Shown piece after piece: positions 27,691 to 37,028 of a stretch of DNA of 64,000 nucleotides. A program made the position numbers and the translations under genes. Origin of the DNA: an uncultured Rhodospirillaceae bacterium (lineage in GTDB: Bacteria; Pseudomonadota; Alphaproteobacteria; Rhodospirillales; Magnetospirillaceae); NCBI GenBank assembly GCA_937887565.1, contig CALABS010000070.1, positions 84,200 to 148,199 on the forward strand, written 5' to 3'. The notes under the pieces were generated by a model. The model saw nothing but the letters and a program-made list of their open reading frames with translations, ran no database searches and was not told where the DNA came from. Each line of letters starts with the position of its first letter. Within the stretch, counting starts at the first letter, position 1.

Positions 27691-28440
27691 CTAGGACAAT
27701 GGAGCCCCGTGCCGCAGCACCGCCTCGACCGCCTGCGCATAGGCACCCTGGGCGTCGTGCATCACCAGCCCCGGCAACACTTCGAGCGGCGTGCGCGCCC
27801 CCCGCCGGGCGGAGACGATCACCCGCACCGCCGACCGGCCGGGGCGCGGATGGAGCGGCAGCACCCGGATTTCGCCGGCCCGCTTGCCGAGCGCCGCCAG
27901 GATGTCGGCCAGACGGTCTGCGCGGTGGATCACCGTCAGCCGCCCCTTGGGGCGCAGCAGCCCAACCGCCGCCGCCAGCCACGCCCCCAGATCCAACGCC
28001 CCCTCCACGTGGCCCGTCGCCTTGCCGGCGGCCGGCGGGGCGGTGACGGTGCCCGCCTCGTACCACGGCGGATTGGTCATCACATGGTCGAACCCCTGGC
28101 CGCGCAGCAGCGACGGCGGCCGCGTCAGGCAGCCCTCGACGACGGCGAAACGATCGGCCAGGCCGTTGGCCTCGGCGTTGGCGCGGGCCAGGGCCGCCAG
28201 CTCGGGCTGGACCTCCAGGCCGGTCACATGGGCCTCGGCCACGCGCGCCAGCAGGCACAGCGCGGCGGTGCCGACGCCGCAGCCCAGGTCGAGGACCCGC
28301 TCGCCGGCCCCGGCCCGCACGGCGGCGGCCATCAACACCGGATCCGAGCCGGCGCGGTAGCCGGCGGCGGGCTGACATATCTTAATGCGCCCACCCAGGA
28401 ACATATCCACGGTGGTGGGAGAGGTCTCGCCCGAAGGCAT
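27691..28440 (-). CDS. tRNA1(Val) adenine-N6 methyltransferase-like (TrmN6 family)
   Basis: This 249-residue protein has the SAM-binding motif VLDLGCGVGTAALCLL and the catalytic NPPW motif (DHVMTNPPWYEA), characteristic of N6-adenine RNA methyltransferases of the TrmN6/YfiC type. An N-terminal FLGGRIKICQP motif supports this family. ATG 28440 with an upstream GAGG is preferred to ATG 28473. It is divergent from the polyprenyl synthase gene and lies 26 bases upstream of the S49 peptidase. Confidence 0.82.
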   Translation of the reverse strand: MPSGETSPTTVDMFLGGRIKICQPAAGYRAGSDPVLMAAAVRAGAGERVLDLGCGVGTAALCLLARVAEAHVTGLEVQPELAALARANAEANGLADRFAVVEGCLTRPPSLLRGQGFDHVMTNPPWYEAGTVTAPPAAGKATGHVEGALDLGAWLAAAVGLLRPKGRLTVIHRADRLADILAALGKRAGEIRVLPLHPRPGRSAVRVIVSARRGARTPLEVLPGLVMHDAQGAYAQAVEAVLRHGAPLS

Positions 28441-28557
28441 GGGAATGATCCTCGAGTTCGCTTCACGGCGCATGTAAGCTTGACCGGCTTTCGCGGGCAA
28501 CACTATGTTCATCCGCGCGGACGGGGGACGAAGCCGCAACGTAAGGAGTCTGGGTAC

Positions 28558-29577
28558 GTGGCTATCGTGGTGAGTCTCGACGACGAACGCGGGCGGAAGG
28601 GCAAGAGTTTCGACACCCTCGTCGATCTGGTGAAGGACGATCTGGAAAAGGTCAACCGCGCGATCATCGAGCGGATGCACAGCCCGGTGTCGCTCATTCC
28701 GCAACTGGCCGGCCATATCATCGCCGCCGGCGGCAAGCGCCTGCGGCCGGTCCTGACGCTGGCCTCGGCGCGGCTGTGCGGCTACGAGGGCGAGGGTCAC
28801 GTGGACCTGGCCGCCATCATCGAATTCATCCACACCGCCACCCTGCTCCACGACGACGTGGTCGACGAGAGCGAGCTGCGCCGGGGCGAAGCCTCGGCCA
28901 ACGCCCTGTTCGGCAACAAGCCCAGCGTGCTGGTCGGCGACTTCCTGTTCTCGCGCGCCTTCGAGCTGATGGTGGACCACGGCTCGCTGCCGGCGCTGGC
29001 GGTGCTGTCGCGCGCCTCGTCGGTGATCGCCGAGGGCGAGGTGCTGCAGCTGATCACCGCCAACGACACCGAGACCAGCGAGGACGCCTATCTCGAGGTC
29101 ATCCGCTCGAAGACCGCCGCCCTGTTCGCCGCCGCCTGCCGGGTCGGCGCCCAGGTCGCCGAGCGGCCCAAGGGCGAGGAGGACGCACTCGATTCCTACG
29201 GCCTCAACCTGGGCATCGCCTTCCAGCTCATCGACGACGTGTTGGACTATTCCGCCAAGCAGGCGGTACTGGGAAAGACTGTCGGCGACGACTTCCGCGA
29301 GGGCAAGATCACCCTGCCGGTCATCCTGGCCTTCCGCCGCGGCGACGAGGAAGAGCGGCAGTTCTGGCGCCGCACCGTCGAGGAGCTGGACCAGCGCGAC
29401 GGCGACCTGGAGGTCGCCATCCGCCTGATGGAGAAGCACGGCAGCCTCGCCGACACCATCGCCCGCGCCCGCCACTACGGCGCCATCGCCCGCGACGCGC
29501 TCGGCATCTTCCCCGACAGCCCCATCAAGCAGGCGATGATCGAGGTCATCGACTTCTGCATCGAGCGGGCCTACTGA
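28558..29577 (+). CDS. Polyprenyl diphosphate synthase (octaprenyl/decaprenyl type)
   Basis: The product (339 aa) contains both aspartate-rich motifs of trans-prenyl synthases: DDVVD in LLHDDVVDES and DDVLD in FQLIDDVLDY. GGKRLRP supplies the isopentenyl diphosphate site. Small residues before the first motif fit a long-chain product, so it probably makes the ubiquinone side chain. AAGGAG at 28543-28548 points to the GTG at 28558 as start. Quinone supply is relevant to the many quinol oxidases in the window. Confidence 0.92.
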   Translation: MAIVVSLDDERGRKGKSFDTLVDLVKDDLEKVNRAIIERMHSPVSLIPQLAGHIIAAGGKRLRPVLTLASARLCGYEGEGHVDLAAIIEFIHTATLLHDDVVDESELRRGEASANALFGNKPSVLVGDFLFSRAFELMVDHGSLPALAVLSRASSVIAEGEVLQLITANDTETSEDAYLEVIRSKTAALFAAACRVGAQVAERPKGEEDALDSYGLNLGIAFQLIDDVLDYSAKQAVLGKTVGDDFREGKITLPVILAFRRGDEEERQFWRRTVEELDQRDGDLEVAIRLMEKHGSLADTIARARHYGAIARDALGIFPDSPIKQAMIEVIDFCIERAY

Positions 29578-29583
29578 CCGCCG

Positions 29584-31299
29584 TCAATCGGCGGCCGGCA
29601 GGGTGAAGAAGAAGGTGGTTCCGGCGCCGGGCGTCGAGTCGACCCAGATGCGGCCGCCGAACAGATGGACGATCCGCTGGCAGATCGTCAGGCCGATGCC
29701 GGTGCCGGTCGGCACGCCCTGCGGATCGAGGCGCTGGAAGATCTCGAAGATCTTGCCGAAATAGGCGGGATCGATCCCGGCCCCGTTGTCGGACACCGAG
29801 AAGCGCCACAGGCTCTCCTCTTCCGGCACCGCCCCCACATGGATCACCGGCCGGCGCTCGGGGTGGCGATATTTCAGCGCGTTGCCGATCAGGTTCTGGA
29901 ACACGCTGACCAGCAGCACCTCGTCGGCCATCACCCTGGGAAGGCGGTCGGCGGCGACGCTGGCGCCGGCCGCGTCGATGGCCAGCCCCAGGGTATCGAT
30001 GGCCTGGGCCAATGCCGAGGACGCATCGACGGGCACGGCTTGATGGTCGCGGCCGGAAATCCTGGCATAGGCAAGCAGGTCGGCGATCAACGCCGACATA
30101 TGGCGGGCGCCGCCGATGATGAAATTGAGGAAATCCACGCCGTCGCCGTCCAGGCGGTCGCTGTAGCGCCGCTCGAGCAGTTGGGCGTAGATGACCATGT
30201 TGCGCAACGGCGTCTGCAGGTCGTGGGACGCCACGTAGGCGAAGCGCTCCAGGTCGGCGTTGGATTGGGCGAGATCCCGGTTGGCCTGCTGCAGTTCCGC
30301 CGACTTGTACGCCAGCCGCAACCGCTCGCGGCCGAGACGGCGGTTCCGCTGAAGGATGGCCAGCACCAGCACGCAGAAGCCCACCGCCGCCAGATCGGCG
30401 GTCACGGTCTGGACGAGGATGCGCCGGCGGGCGTCGGCGAGATCGTCGAGGATGTCCACCTCGGCCACGCCGACGGTGACCACGACCGGATAGGCGTCCA
30501 GGCGCTTGTAGGAGTAGTGGCGGACGGTGCCGTCGGTGACGCTGGTCAGCCGGAAGCCGCCCTGCTGCTGGTGGCGCAAGCCCTCCCACAGCAGCGGCAC
30601 GTCCAGCCGGGTGCCGTAGATCTCGTGGGACGGCAGCGGTTGGCGGACGATGAAGCGGCCGTCGTCCTTCACCATCACCAGTACGGAGCGGGGGCCGAGG
30701 TCGAAGGCGCGGAAGAAGTCGCCCAGGCTTTCCGGTCGCAAGGTCAACAGGATCACGCCGTCGAAGCGGCCCTGGTTGATGATCGGCCGCACCAGACGGA
30801 ATTGGAATTCGCCGCTGACGCGGCCGCGCCGGGTCGGATCGATAAGCAGGACATCCTTGCCCTCTTCCCGCAGGGTCTGGAAATACTCCAGGCCGACGGC
30901 GGTGACGTCGGCGGACTGCGCCTGGGGATCGGAGGAGAAGACCACCCGGCCGTCGCGGTCGATGACGAGCAACAGGCCGGTGATGCTGGCACCGTCACGC
31001 AGCGCCACCTCGCCCAGATGGCGGCGCAGCCCCTCGCCGCCGCCGTGACGCTGATAATTGCTGCGCACCGCCCGCAGATGGGCGTCGCCATAGTCGAACA
31101 GCCGGGTGGCGTGGTTCTCGAAGGCCAGCAGAACCCGCCGGCTGGCGACCACCTCGCCGGTGATGCGGTCATGGCGCAACTGCTCGTACTGGCGCCATGC
31201 GGCCAAGGTGAAAAGGCCGACGGCCAGGGCGGTGACGGCGGTCACCAGATATGCCCACCCGCGTGTGCCGCGCTTCACGGCTCCCCCCAAAGCGACCAT
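29584..31299 (-). CDS. Sensor histidine kinase with periplasmic Cache-like domain
   Basis: This 571-residue protein has two membrane helices (about 14-34 and 295-318) flanking a periplasmic sensor region of double-Cache character. A short coiled linker leads to a HisKA domain with ASHDLQTPLRN (His near residue 360) and a HATPase with NLIGNALKY, DNGAGI and GTGIGLT motifs. The kinase core is of the type found in phytochrome-like kinases. It has no receiver domain and no response regulator beside it. It follows an orphan substrate-binding protein gene by 71 bases, suggesting that binding protein is its ligand partner. Confidence 0.88.
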   Translation of the reverse strand: MVALGGAVKRGTRGWAYLVTAVTALAVGLFTLAAWRQYEQLRHDRITGEVVASRRVLLAFENHATRLFDYGDAHLRAVRSNYQRHGGGEGLRRHLGEVALRDGASITGLLLVIDRDGRVVFSSDPQAQSADVTAVGLEYFQTLREEGKDVLLIDPTRRGRVSGEFQFRLVRPIINQGRFDGVILLTLRPESLGDFFRAFDLGPRSVLVMVKDDGRFIVRQPLPSHEIYGTRLDVPLLWEGLRHQQQGGFRLTSVTDGTVRHYSYKRLDAYPVVVTVGVAEVDILDDLADARRRILVQTVTADLAAVGFCVLVLAILQRNRRLGRERLRLAYKSAELQQANRDLAQSNADLERFAYVASHDLQTPLRNMVIYAQLLERRYSDRLDGDGVDFLNFIIGGARHMSALIADLLAYARISGRDHQAVPVDASSALAQAIDTLGLAIDAAGASVAADRLPRVMADEVLLVSVFQNLIGNALKYRHPERRPVIHVGAVPEEESLWRFSVSDNGAGIDPAYFGKIFEIFQRLDPQGVPTGTGIGLTICQRIVHLFGGRIWVDSTPGAGTTFFFTLPAAD

Positions 31300-31370
31300 G
31301 GCACGCCATCGCGGCCGCCTCGGAGAGTATCCCCGCCCGCGCCACGCCGCAACGCGAAGATCATAAGGCG

Positions 31371-32513
31371 CTAATCTACCGGCACGAACTCGCCGCCCCT
31401 GACCTCGACCATGTGGAAGGCGTCGAGCCCCAGCCCCAGGTGGTCGGTGGCGCTCATGGTGACGATGCCGCCGGTACCGACGAAGCCCCTGGTCCTCTCG
31501 ATCTCGTCGCGCACCCGGGCCTTGTCGGGACCGCCGGCCCGCTCGACCGCCTTCATGGCGATCCAGAAAGCGTCATAGGCGTGACCGGCGAACATGTTGA
31601 CCTCTTCCTTCCAATAGGCCTCGAACGCGGCACGGAAAGCCAGCACCACCGGCTTCTGGGGGTCGCCGTCGGGCAGCTGGTCGGGGATGGCCATGCCGGC
31701 GGCGGGCAGGCGCATGCCGTCGGCGGCCGTGCCGACCAGCCGCAGGAAGTCCTTGGAGACCACTCCGTGCGACTGGTAGACCGGCATGGTCAGACCCAGC
31801 TGGCGGATGTTGCGGGTCACCACCGCCGGCCCCCGCCCGGTTCCGAAGACGAACAGCGCCTGGACGCCGGGAGTGGACCGGATCTTGGTCAGGGGCGCGG
31901 TCACGTCCGGGTCGCGCGGGCCGTAGGTCTCGTCGGCCACCACCTCGATGCCGTGAGCCGGCGCCAGCTTCAGGGTCTGGTCGCGGCCAGACTTGCCGAA
32001 GCCCACATTCTCGGACAACAGCGCCATGCGCGTGACGCCACGCCGCTTCATATCGATCAGGATCTTTTCGGCCGCCATGCGATCGGTATGGGGGACCTTG
32101 AAGGTCCATTGGCGCACCGGCTCGACGATCCCGACGCCGCCGCCCAGCGACATGAAGGGGATGCGCGCCCTTTCCACCGTGGGCAGCACCGCCAGGCTGG
32201 TGGGCGTGCCCGAGCCGCCGATCAACAGATCGACGCGGTCGTTCTCGATCAGTCGCTTGACGATGGTCACCGCCTTCTCGGGGTCGGAGCCGTCGTCGTA
32301 GACGGTGAGCCGCAGGGCGTGGCCGGCGACCCCGCCCTTGGCGTTGGCGTCCGCCACCAGTTGCTCCAGCGCCTTCTTTTCGGGGTCGCCCATCAGCGAC
32401 ATCTGGCCGGTGGCGGACAGGAACGCGCCGATATGAATCTCGGCGGCGGCCAACGGCCGCACTGCCACGAGCGACAGCGCCACGGCAAGGGCGACAAGAC
32501 GGCCAGGGGTCAT
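31371..32513 (-). CDS. Periplasmic branched-chain amino acid/amide-type substrate-binding protein (orphan)
   Basis: The protein (380 aa) has a signal peptide (ends near PLAAA, residue 24) and the LivJ-type receptor fold, seen in IHIGAFLSATGQMSLMGDPE and KAVTIVKRLIENDRVDLLIGG. Family members bind amino acids, amides or small organic acids. There are no ABC permease or ATPase genes nearby, so it is unlikely to serve a local transporter. GGAGG seven bases before ATG 32513 sets the start. It is paired with the downstream sensor kinase. Confidence 0.85.
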   Translation of the reverse strand: MTPGRLVALAVALSLVAVRPLAAAEIHIGAFLSATGQMSLMGDPEKKALEQLVADANAKGGVAGHALRLTVYDDGSDPEKAVTIVKRLIENDRVDLLIGGSGTPTSLAVLPTVERARIPFMSLGGGVGIVEPVRQWTFKVPHTDRMAAEKILIDMKRRGVTRMALLSENVGFGKSGRDQTLKLAPAHGIEVVADETYGPRDPDVTAPLTKIRSTPGVQALFVFGTGRGPAVVTRNIRQLGLTMPVYQSHGVVSKDFLRLVGTAADGMRLPAAGMAIPDQLPDGDPQKPVVLAFRAAFEAYWKEEVNMFAGHAYDAFWIAMKAVERAGGPDKARVRDEIERTRGFVGTGGIVTMSATDHLGLGLDAFHMVEVRGGEFVPVD

Positions 32514-32683
32514 GATGCTTCCTCCCATTCTTGGTTGGCCGCATCCTATCCAACCCGGCGCCCCTCCCGAAGCGCGTTCTCGCGCTACCGCCAATTGACC
32601 GCCCGTCACCCCTTCCGCCCCCTTCCCCCGCGCGGGCCCGGCGGCTTCAATGACTCCAGGCCGTTCCCGCCCGGAGGCGCCGG

Positions 32684-34267
32684 ATGCCCGTCATCGATCA
32701 GGCCGTCGTCGAACTGTCGCGCGCGCAGTTCGCCCTGACCGCGCTGTACCATTTCCTGTTCGTGCCGCTGACGCTGGGCCTGAGCTGGATGCTGGCGATC
32801 ATGGAAAGCGTCTGGGTCATGACCGGCCGCGAGGTGTGGCGCGACATGACCCGCTATTGGGGCAAGCTGTTCGGCATCAACTTCGCCATGGGGGTGGCGA
32901 CCGGCATCACCATGGAGTTCCAGTTCGGCACCAACTGGGCCTACTACTCCCACTTCGTCGGCGACATCTTCGGGGCGCCGCTGGCCCTCGAGGGGCTGAC
33001 CGCCTTCTTCCTGGAATCCACCTTCGTCGGCCTGTTCTTCTTCGGCTGGGAGCGCTTGCGGCCGCGCACCCATCTGCTGGTGACCTGGCTGGTGGCCCTG
33101 GGCTCGTCGCTGTCGGCGGCCTGGATCCTGATCGCCAACGCCTGGATGCAGAACCCGATCGGCTCCGAGTTCAACCCGGCCACCATGCGCATGGAACTGA
33201 CCGACCTGGGCGCGGTGATCTTCAACCCCGTCGCCCAGGCCAAATTCGTCCACACGGTCAGCGCCGGCTACGTGACCGGAGCGATGTTCGTGCTGTCCAT
33301 CAGCGCGTGGTTCCTGCTCAGGGGCCGCCACGTGGACTTCGCCAAGCGCAGCTTCGCCGTGGCGGCGGCGTTCGGCCTGGCCTCGGCGCTGTCGGTGGTG
33401 GTGCTGGGCGACGAGTCCGGCTATGTCGCCACCGAGCACCAGAAGATGAAGATCGCCGCCATGGAGGGAATGTGGGAGACCGAGGAGGCACCGGCCGCCT
33501 TCACCCTGTTCGGCCTGCCCGACCAGGCGGCTCGCGAGACCCGCGCCGAGGTCCGGATTCCGTATCTGCTGGGCCTGATCGCCACCCGCTCGCTGGACCA
33601 GGAGCTGCCGGGCATCAACGATCTGGTCGCCCGCGCCGAGGCCCGCATCCTGTCGGGCATCGCCGCCTACGACGCCACCCAGCGGCTGCGCGCCGATCCC
33701 GGCGACACCCGGGCACGGGCCATCCTGAGGAGCGAGGTCGACAACCTGGGCTACGCGCAGTTGCTGCGCCGCTACGTGGACGACCCTCGTCAGGCCACGC
33801 CGGCGATGATCCGCGCCGCCGCCTGGGACACCGTGCCCGGCGTGGCGCCGCTGTTCTGGAGCTTCCGCGCCATGGTCGGCCTGGGCTTCTGGTTCATCCT
33901 GCTGTTCGCGCTCGCGCTGTGGGCGAGCACCCGGCGGGTCTGGGACCGCCGCTGGCTGCTGTGGCTGTGCCTGCTGTCGCTGCCCCTGCCATGGGTAGCC
34001 GCCGAGCTGGGCTGGTTCGTGGCCGAATACGGCCGCCAGCCGTGGGTGATCGAGGGTGTCCTGCCCACCTTCCTGGGCGTTTCCAGCATCACCCCGGCGC
34101 AGATCTGGACGTCGTTGGCCGCCTTCACGGCGTTCTACACCGCGCTGCTGGTGGTGGAACTGTATCTGATGGTCAAGTTCATCCGGCTCGGCCCCACCCT
34201 GACCCCCGAACCGCCCGCCGCCGCCGGCCGCCGCGCCTCCGCCGAGGCACTGGTCACCGAGGAGTAG
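32684..34267 (+). CDS. cydA: Cytochrome bd ubiquinol oxidase subunit I
   Basis: This 527-residue protein has about nine helices. Heme ligands are His in ALYHFLFVP, His in AKFVHTVSAGY and Met in FRAMVGLG. The Q-loop is of the long form with GDESGY, WETEEAPAAF and GLPDQ, as in E. coli CydA rather than cyanide-insensitive CioA. It oxidises quinol and reduces oxygen to water with high affinity. cydB follows after 4 bases and cydX after that. Confidence 0.95.
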   Translation: MPVIDQAVVELSRAQFALTALYHFLFVPLTLGLSWMLAIMESVWVMTGREVWRDMTRYWGKLFGINFAMGVATGITMEFQFGTNWAYYSHFVGDIFGAPLALEGLTAFFLESTFVGLFFFGWERLRPRTHLLVTWLVALGSSLSAAWILIANAWMQNPIGSEFNPATMRMELTDLGAVIFNPVAQAKFVHTVSAGYVTGAMFVLSISAWFLLRGRHVDFAKRSFAVAAAFGLASALSVVVLGDESGYVATEHQKMKIAAMEGMWETEEAPAAFTLFGLPDQAARETRAEVRIPYLLGLIATRSLDQELPGINDLVARAEARILSGIAAYDATQRLRADPGDTRARAILRSEVDNLGYAQLLRRYVDDPRQATPAMIRAAAWDTVPGVAPLFWSFRAMVGLGFWFILLFALALWASTRRVWDRRWLLWLCLLSLPLPWVAAELGWFVAEYGRQPWVIEGVLPTFLGVSSITPAQIWTSLAAFTAFYTALLVVELYLMVKFIRLGPTLTPEPPAAAGRRASAEALVTEE

Positions 34268-34271
34268 CGCC

Positions 34272-35420
34272 ATGCCCCCCGTCGATTACGAGATTTTGCG
34301 CCTGGCCTGGTGGCTGCTGCTGGGACTGGTGCTGATCGGCTTCGCGGTGATGGACGGCTTCGACATGGGGGTCGCCATCCTGTTGCCGGTGGCGGCCCGC
34401 ACCGACACCGAGCGCCGCGTGGTGATCAATTCCATCGGCCCGGTCTGGGACGGCAACCAGGTGTGGCTGATCCTGGGCGGCGGCGCCGCCTTCGCGGCCT
34501 GGCCGCCGCTCTACGCCACCTCGTTCTCGGCCTTCTACATCCCGCTGCTGCTGGTGTTGGCGGCCTTGATCCTGCGCCCCGTCGGCTTCGATTTCCGCAA
34601 CAAGATCGAAAACCCGACCTGGCGGCGGGTGTGGGACTGGGCGCTGTTCCTGGGCGGCTTCGTGCCCAGCCTGGTGTTCGGGGTGGCGGTGGGCAACCTG
34701 TTCACCGGCGTACCCTTCCATTTCACCGGCGAACTGCGGGCGATCTACACCGGCGGCTTCCTGTTCGAGCTGCTGCGACCGTTCCCGTTGCTGTGCGGCG
34801 TGGTGAGCGTCGCCATGGTCGTCATGCACGGCGCCACCTTCCTGGCGCTCAAGACCGAGGCCGAGGTGGAGCGCCGGGCGCGGGTGGCGGTCTATGCGGG
34901 CGCCGCCGCGCTGACCGCCCTGTTCGCCCTGGCCGGCATCCTGATCGCCACGGTGGTCGACGGCTACATGGTGGTGGCCGGCGGCGATCCGCTGGGCCCG
35001 TCCGACCCGCTGACCAAGGAGGTGGCCAAGGCGCCGGGACTGTGGCTGGCCAATTACGAGGCGTTCCCGCTGATGCTGGTCGCCCCCGCCCTGGGGTTCG
35101 CGGGCGCCCTGGCGGCGGTGGGCTTCACCCTCATGGGGTGGCCGGGCTGGGCCTTCGTCGCCAGCTCGGGATCGGTGTTCGGCGTGGTGACCACCGCCGG
35201 CCTGTCGCTGTTTCCGTTCCTGATGCCGTCCAGCACCGAGCCCGGCCATTCGCTGACGGTGTGGGATTCGTCGTCCAGCCCGCTGACCCTGTTCATCATG
35301 CTCATCGCCACGGTGGTGGTACTGCCCATCGTCGCCAGCTACACGGTGTTCGTCTACCGGGTGCTGCGCGGCAAGGTCACCGCCGGGCATATCGAAACCC
35401 ACGGCAAGCACCTCTATTAG
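34272..35420 (+). CDS. cydB: Cytochrome bd ubiquinol oxidase subunit II
   Basis: The protein (382 aa) has eight to nine membrane helices with the family motifs FAVMDGFDMGV, GPVWDGNQVWL and RPVGFDFRNK. CydB forms the pseudosymmetric partner of CydA and helps shape proton and oxygen pathways. It starts 4 bases after cydA and ends 8 bases before cydX, so the three genes form one operon. Confidence 0.95.
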   Translation: MPPVDYEILRLAWWLLLGLVLIGFAVMDGFDMGVAILLPVAARTDTERRVVINSIGPVWDGNQVWLILGGGAAFAAWPPLYATSFSAFYIPLLLVLAALILRPVGFDFRNKIENPTWRRVWDWALFLGGFVPSLVFGVAVGNLFTGVPFHFTGELRAIYTGGFLFELLRPFPLLCGVVSVAMVVMHGATFLALKTEAEVERRARVAVYAGAAALTALFALAGILIATVVDGYMVVAGGDPLGPSDPLTKEVAKAPGLWLANYEAFPLMLVAPALGFAGALAAVGFTLMGWPGWAFVASSGSVFGVVTTAGLSLFPFLMPSSTEPGHSLTVWDSSSSPLTLFIMLIATVVVLPIVASYTVFVYRVLRGKVTAGHIETHGKHLY

Positions 35421-35428
35421 GAACCGGC

Positions 35429-35554
35429 ATGTGGTATTTCGCGTGGATTCTCGGCGTCACCCTGGCCTGCCTGGCCGGCGTCCTCAACGGCATGTGGCTG
35501 GAGATGCATCTCGACGACGAGGCGCACGCCCGCCAGAGCGGGCCGGTCAGGTGA
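35429..35554 (+). CDS. cydX: Cytochrome bd small subunit CydX
   Basis: This 41-residue protein begins MWYFAWILG, the hallmark of CydX, and has a single membrane helix followed by an acidic tail. CydX stabilises the heme region of the bd oxidase. It directly follows cydB. Its last 8 bases overlap tail-to-tail with the leftward HPt/receiver-like gene, an uncommon convergent overlap. Confidence 0.92.
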   Translation: MWYFAWILGVTLACLAGVLNGMWLEMHLDDEAHARQSGPVR

Positions 35555-36326
35555 TGCCGAAGCGGGCGAAGGTCTCGGCCAGGTCGTCGCCGAACTTGGC
35601 GCCCTTGCGGATCAGCGCCGCGCGCGGCGGCAGGCCGCGCAGCTTGGCGTGGCCATAGTCGTAGCTGGTCAGCACCGCGAAGGGGATGCCCTGGGTCGCC
35701 GGCATGGCGGCCAGCGCGCAGCCCATGTCGACGCCGGTCAGCACTCCCAGTTCCATGGACGCGACGACCATGTCCGGCTTGGTGCGGACGACCGTCTCGA
35801 TGGCCTCGAAGGGGTTGCGGACCACCGAGGTGCGGTAGCCGCATCCGGCGAGCTCGCGTTCGACGATGCGCGACATCGCCTTCTCGGGAACCACCAGCAG
35901 CACCTCGACGTCCTTGGGCTCGAGGTTGCCGAAGTCCACGTCGGCGGGCCGCTTGGCGGGCAGGGCGCGCATGACGGCGGGCACGTCGGCCTCGCCGACG
36001 TCCTCGCCGTCCGCCAGTTTCTCGATGCGATCGACGAAGACCTGGATTTCCTCGATCTGGGGCGCCGCCAGGGCATGCAGCTCGCCCACATATTCCTCGA
36101 GCCGGTGGGTGACCAGCTTGATCAGCGGCAGCCCCAACGCCTGCGCTTGGCTGCGCAGGTTGCTGGCCTCGCGGCGCAAGGTCTCCAAGCCTTCGACGGG
36201 CGGCACGCTGTGGGAGCGCAGATTGCCGAGCAGCACCTGCAGCGCGCTGGCGGCATCACGGAGTTCTTCCAGGAATTCGCCGACGACCCGGCGTTCGTTC
36301 TCGTTGTCGGCCGCCTCGATGGACAT
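35547..36326 (-). CDS. Degenerate HPt-like and receiver-like protein
   Basis: This 259-residue protein has an N-terminal helical bundle resembling an HPt domain and a C-terminal CheY-like domain (from about residue 135). Both phosphorylation sites seem lost. The HPt histidine position in LRREASNLRSQAQALG reads Ser. The receiver strand that normally carries the phospho-acceptor Asp reads MVVASMELGVLTGVD. The fold therefore looks retained as a docking or pseudo-signalling module. It is convergent with cydX and lies 62 bases after the NsrR-like gene on the same strand. Confidence 0.7.
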   Translation of the reverse strand: MSIEAADNENERRVVGEFLEELRDAASALQVLLGNLRSHSVPPVEGLETLRREASNLRSQAQALGLPLIKLVTHRLEEYVGELHALAAPQIEEIQVFVDRIEKLADGEDVGEADVPAVMRALPAKRPADVDFGNLEPKDVEVLLVVPEKAMSRIVERELAGCGYRTSVVRNPFEAIETVVRTKPDMVVASMELGVLTGVDMGCALAAMPATQGIPFAVLTSYDYGHAKLRGLPPRAALIRKGAKFGDDLAETFARFGIT

Positions 36327-36388
36327 CGCCTTCCCCCGCTGGTTTCCCTGGCGCGACTATACCGACCCGGCGCGCGCTTGGAAACCGG

Positions 36389-36820
36389 TCAGGCGGCGGC
36401 GCAGCCCGCCTCGCGCTCCATGGCGATCATGTCGGCGAGGGAATAGCCGTCCAGCGACGAGAAGAACGCCTCCAGCGCCTCGGTCAAGGCCTTGCGGGCC
36501 AGGCAGTTGGCCCCGATCCGGCACGATCCCTTGTCGTCGCAGCGCATGCACCGGGCCAGCGCGAAGTCGTCCTCGATGTGACGAATCAGGGAGCCCAGGT
36601 GGACCTTGGCCGGATCGACCAGCAGCCGCACGCCGCCGTACTTTCCGCGCACCGTCTCCAGATAGCCGGAGCGGCCGAGCTGGTGGACGACCTTGGTCAG
36701 GTGGTTCTTCGAAATGCCGTAGCAATCGGCGATTTCGTTGATGGTGACCAGCTCACCGTCCTTGAGGCCCACATGGACCAGGACGCGCAGGGCGTAGTCG
36801 GTGTGCAATGTGAGGCGCAT
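36389..36820 (-). CDS. nsrR: Rrf2 family iron-sulfur repressor, NsrR-like
   Basis: This protein (143 aa) has the N-terminal winged helix of Rrf2 regulators (LHTDYALRVLVHVGL, then EIADCYGISKNHLTKVV). A cysteine group, CMRCDDKGSC with a further C, follows near residue 92-105 as in the [Fe-S]-binding NsrR. NsrR senses nitric oxide and represses NO-response genes. Proximity to cydABX suggests regulation of NO-tolerant bd oxidase. AAGGGGG before ATG 36820 sets the start. The alternative is another Rrf2 regulator such as RsrR. Confidence 0.82.
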   Translation of the reverse strand: MRLTLHTDYALRVLVHVGLKDGELVTINEIADCYGISKNHLTKVVHQLGRSGYLETVRGKYGGVRLLVDPAKVHLGSLIRHIEDDFALARCMRCDDKGSCRIGANCLARKALTEALEAFFSSLDGYSLADMIAMEREAGCAAA

Positions 36821-37028
36821 TTTCCCCCTTGCGCTTATTTCGTCCCCCAACAAAACCCAGGCATCTTCGGTTGGCTGCGGCGAAGGGGTCAACGCGCGTG
36901 GAGGCATGGCTCCCATGCAGTCTTCCCCCTACCTGCTTCCTGCTTTACCTTTCCTTGAACCGGTTGCGGTTATAAGAATGGGCATCGGCAGACAGGCCGC
37001 CGTCCCGGAATTCGGAAGGGGGGGATAG
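36821..37028. promoter_or_regulatory. Divergent promoter region between nsrR and the DctP gene
   Basis: The 208-bp spacer should contain promoters for the NsrR-like repressor and for the DctP/kinase operon. AT-rich stretches occur at about 36830-36860 and 36945-36985. I find no clear NsrR-type palindrome and no FNR/FixK box in it. Confidence 0.4.

Noticed and set aside
32600..32625. Possible FNR/FixK box before cydA (TTGACCGCCCGTCAC)
   Set aside because: The right half does not match TCAA at the required N6 spacing, so it fails the consensus.
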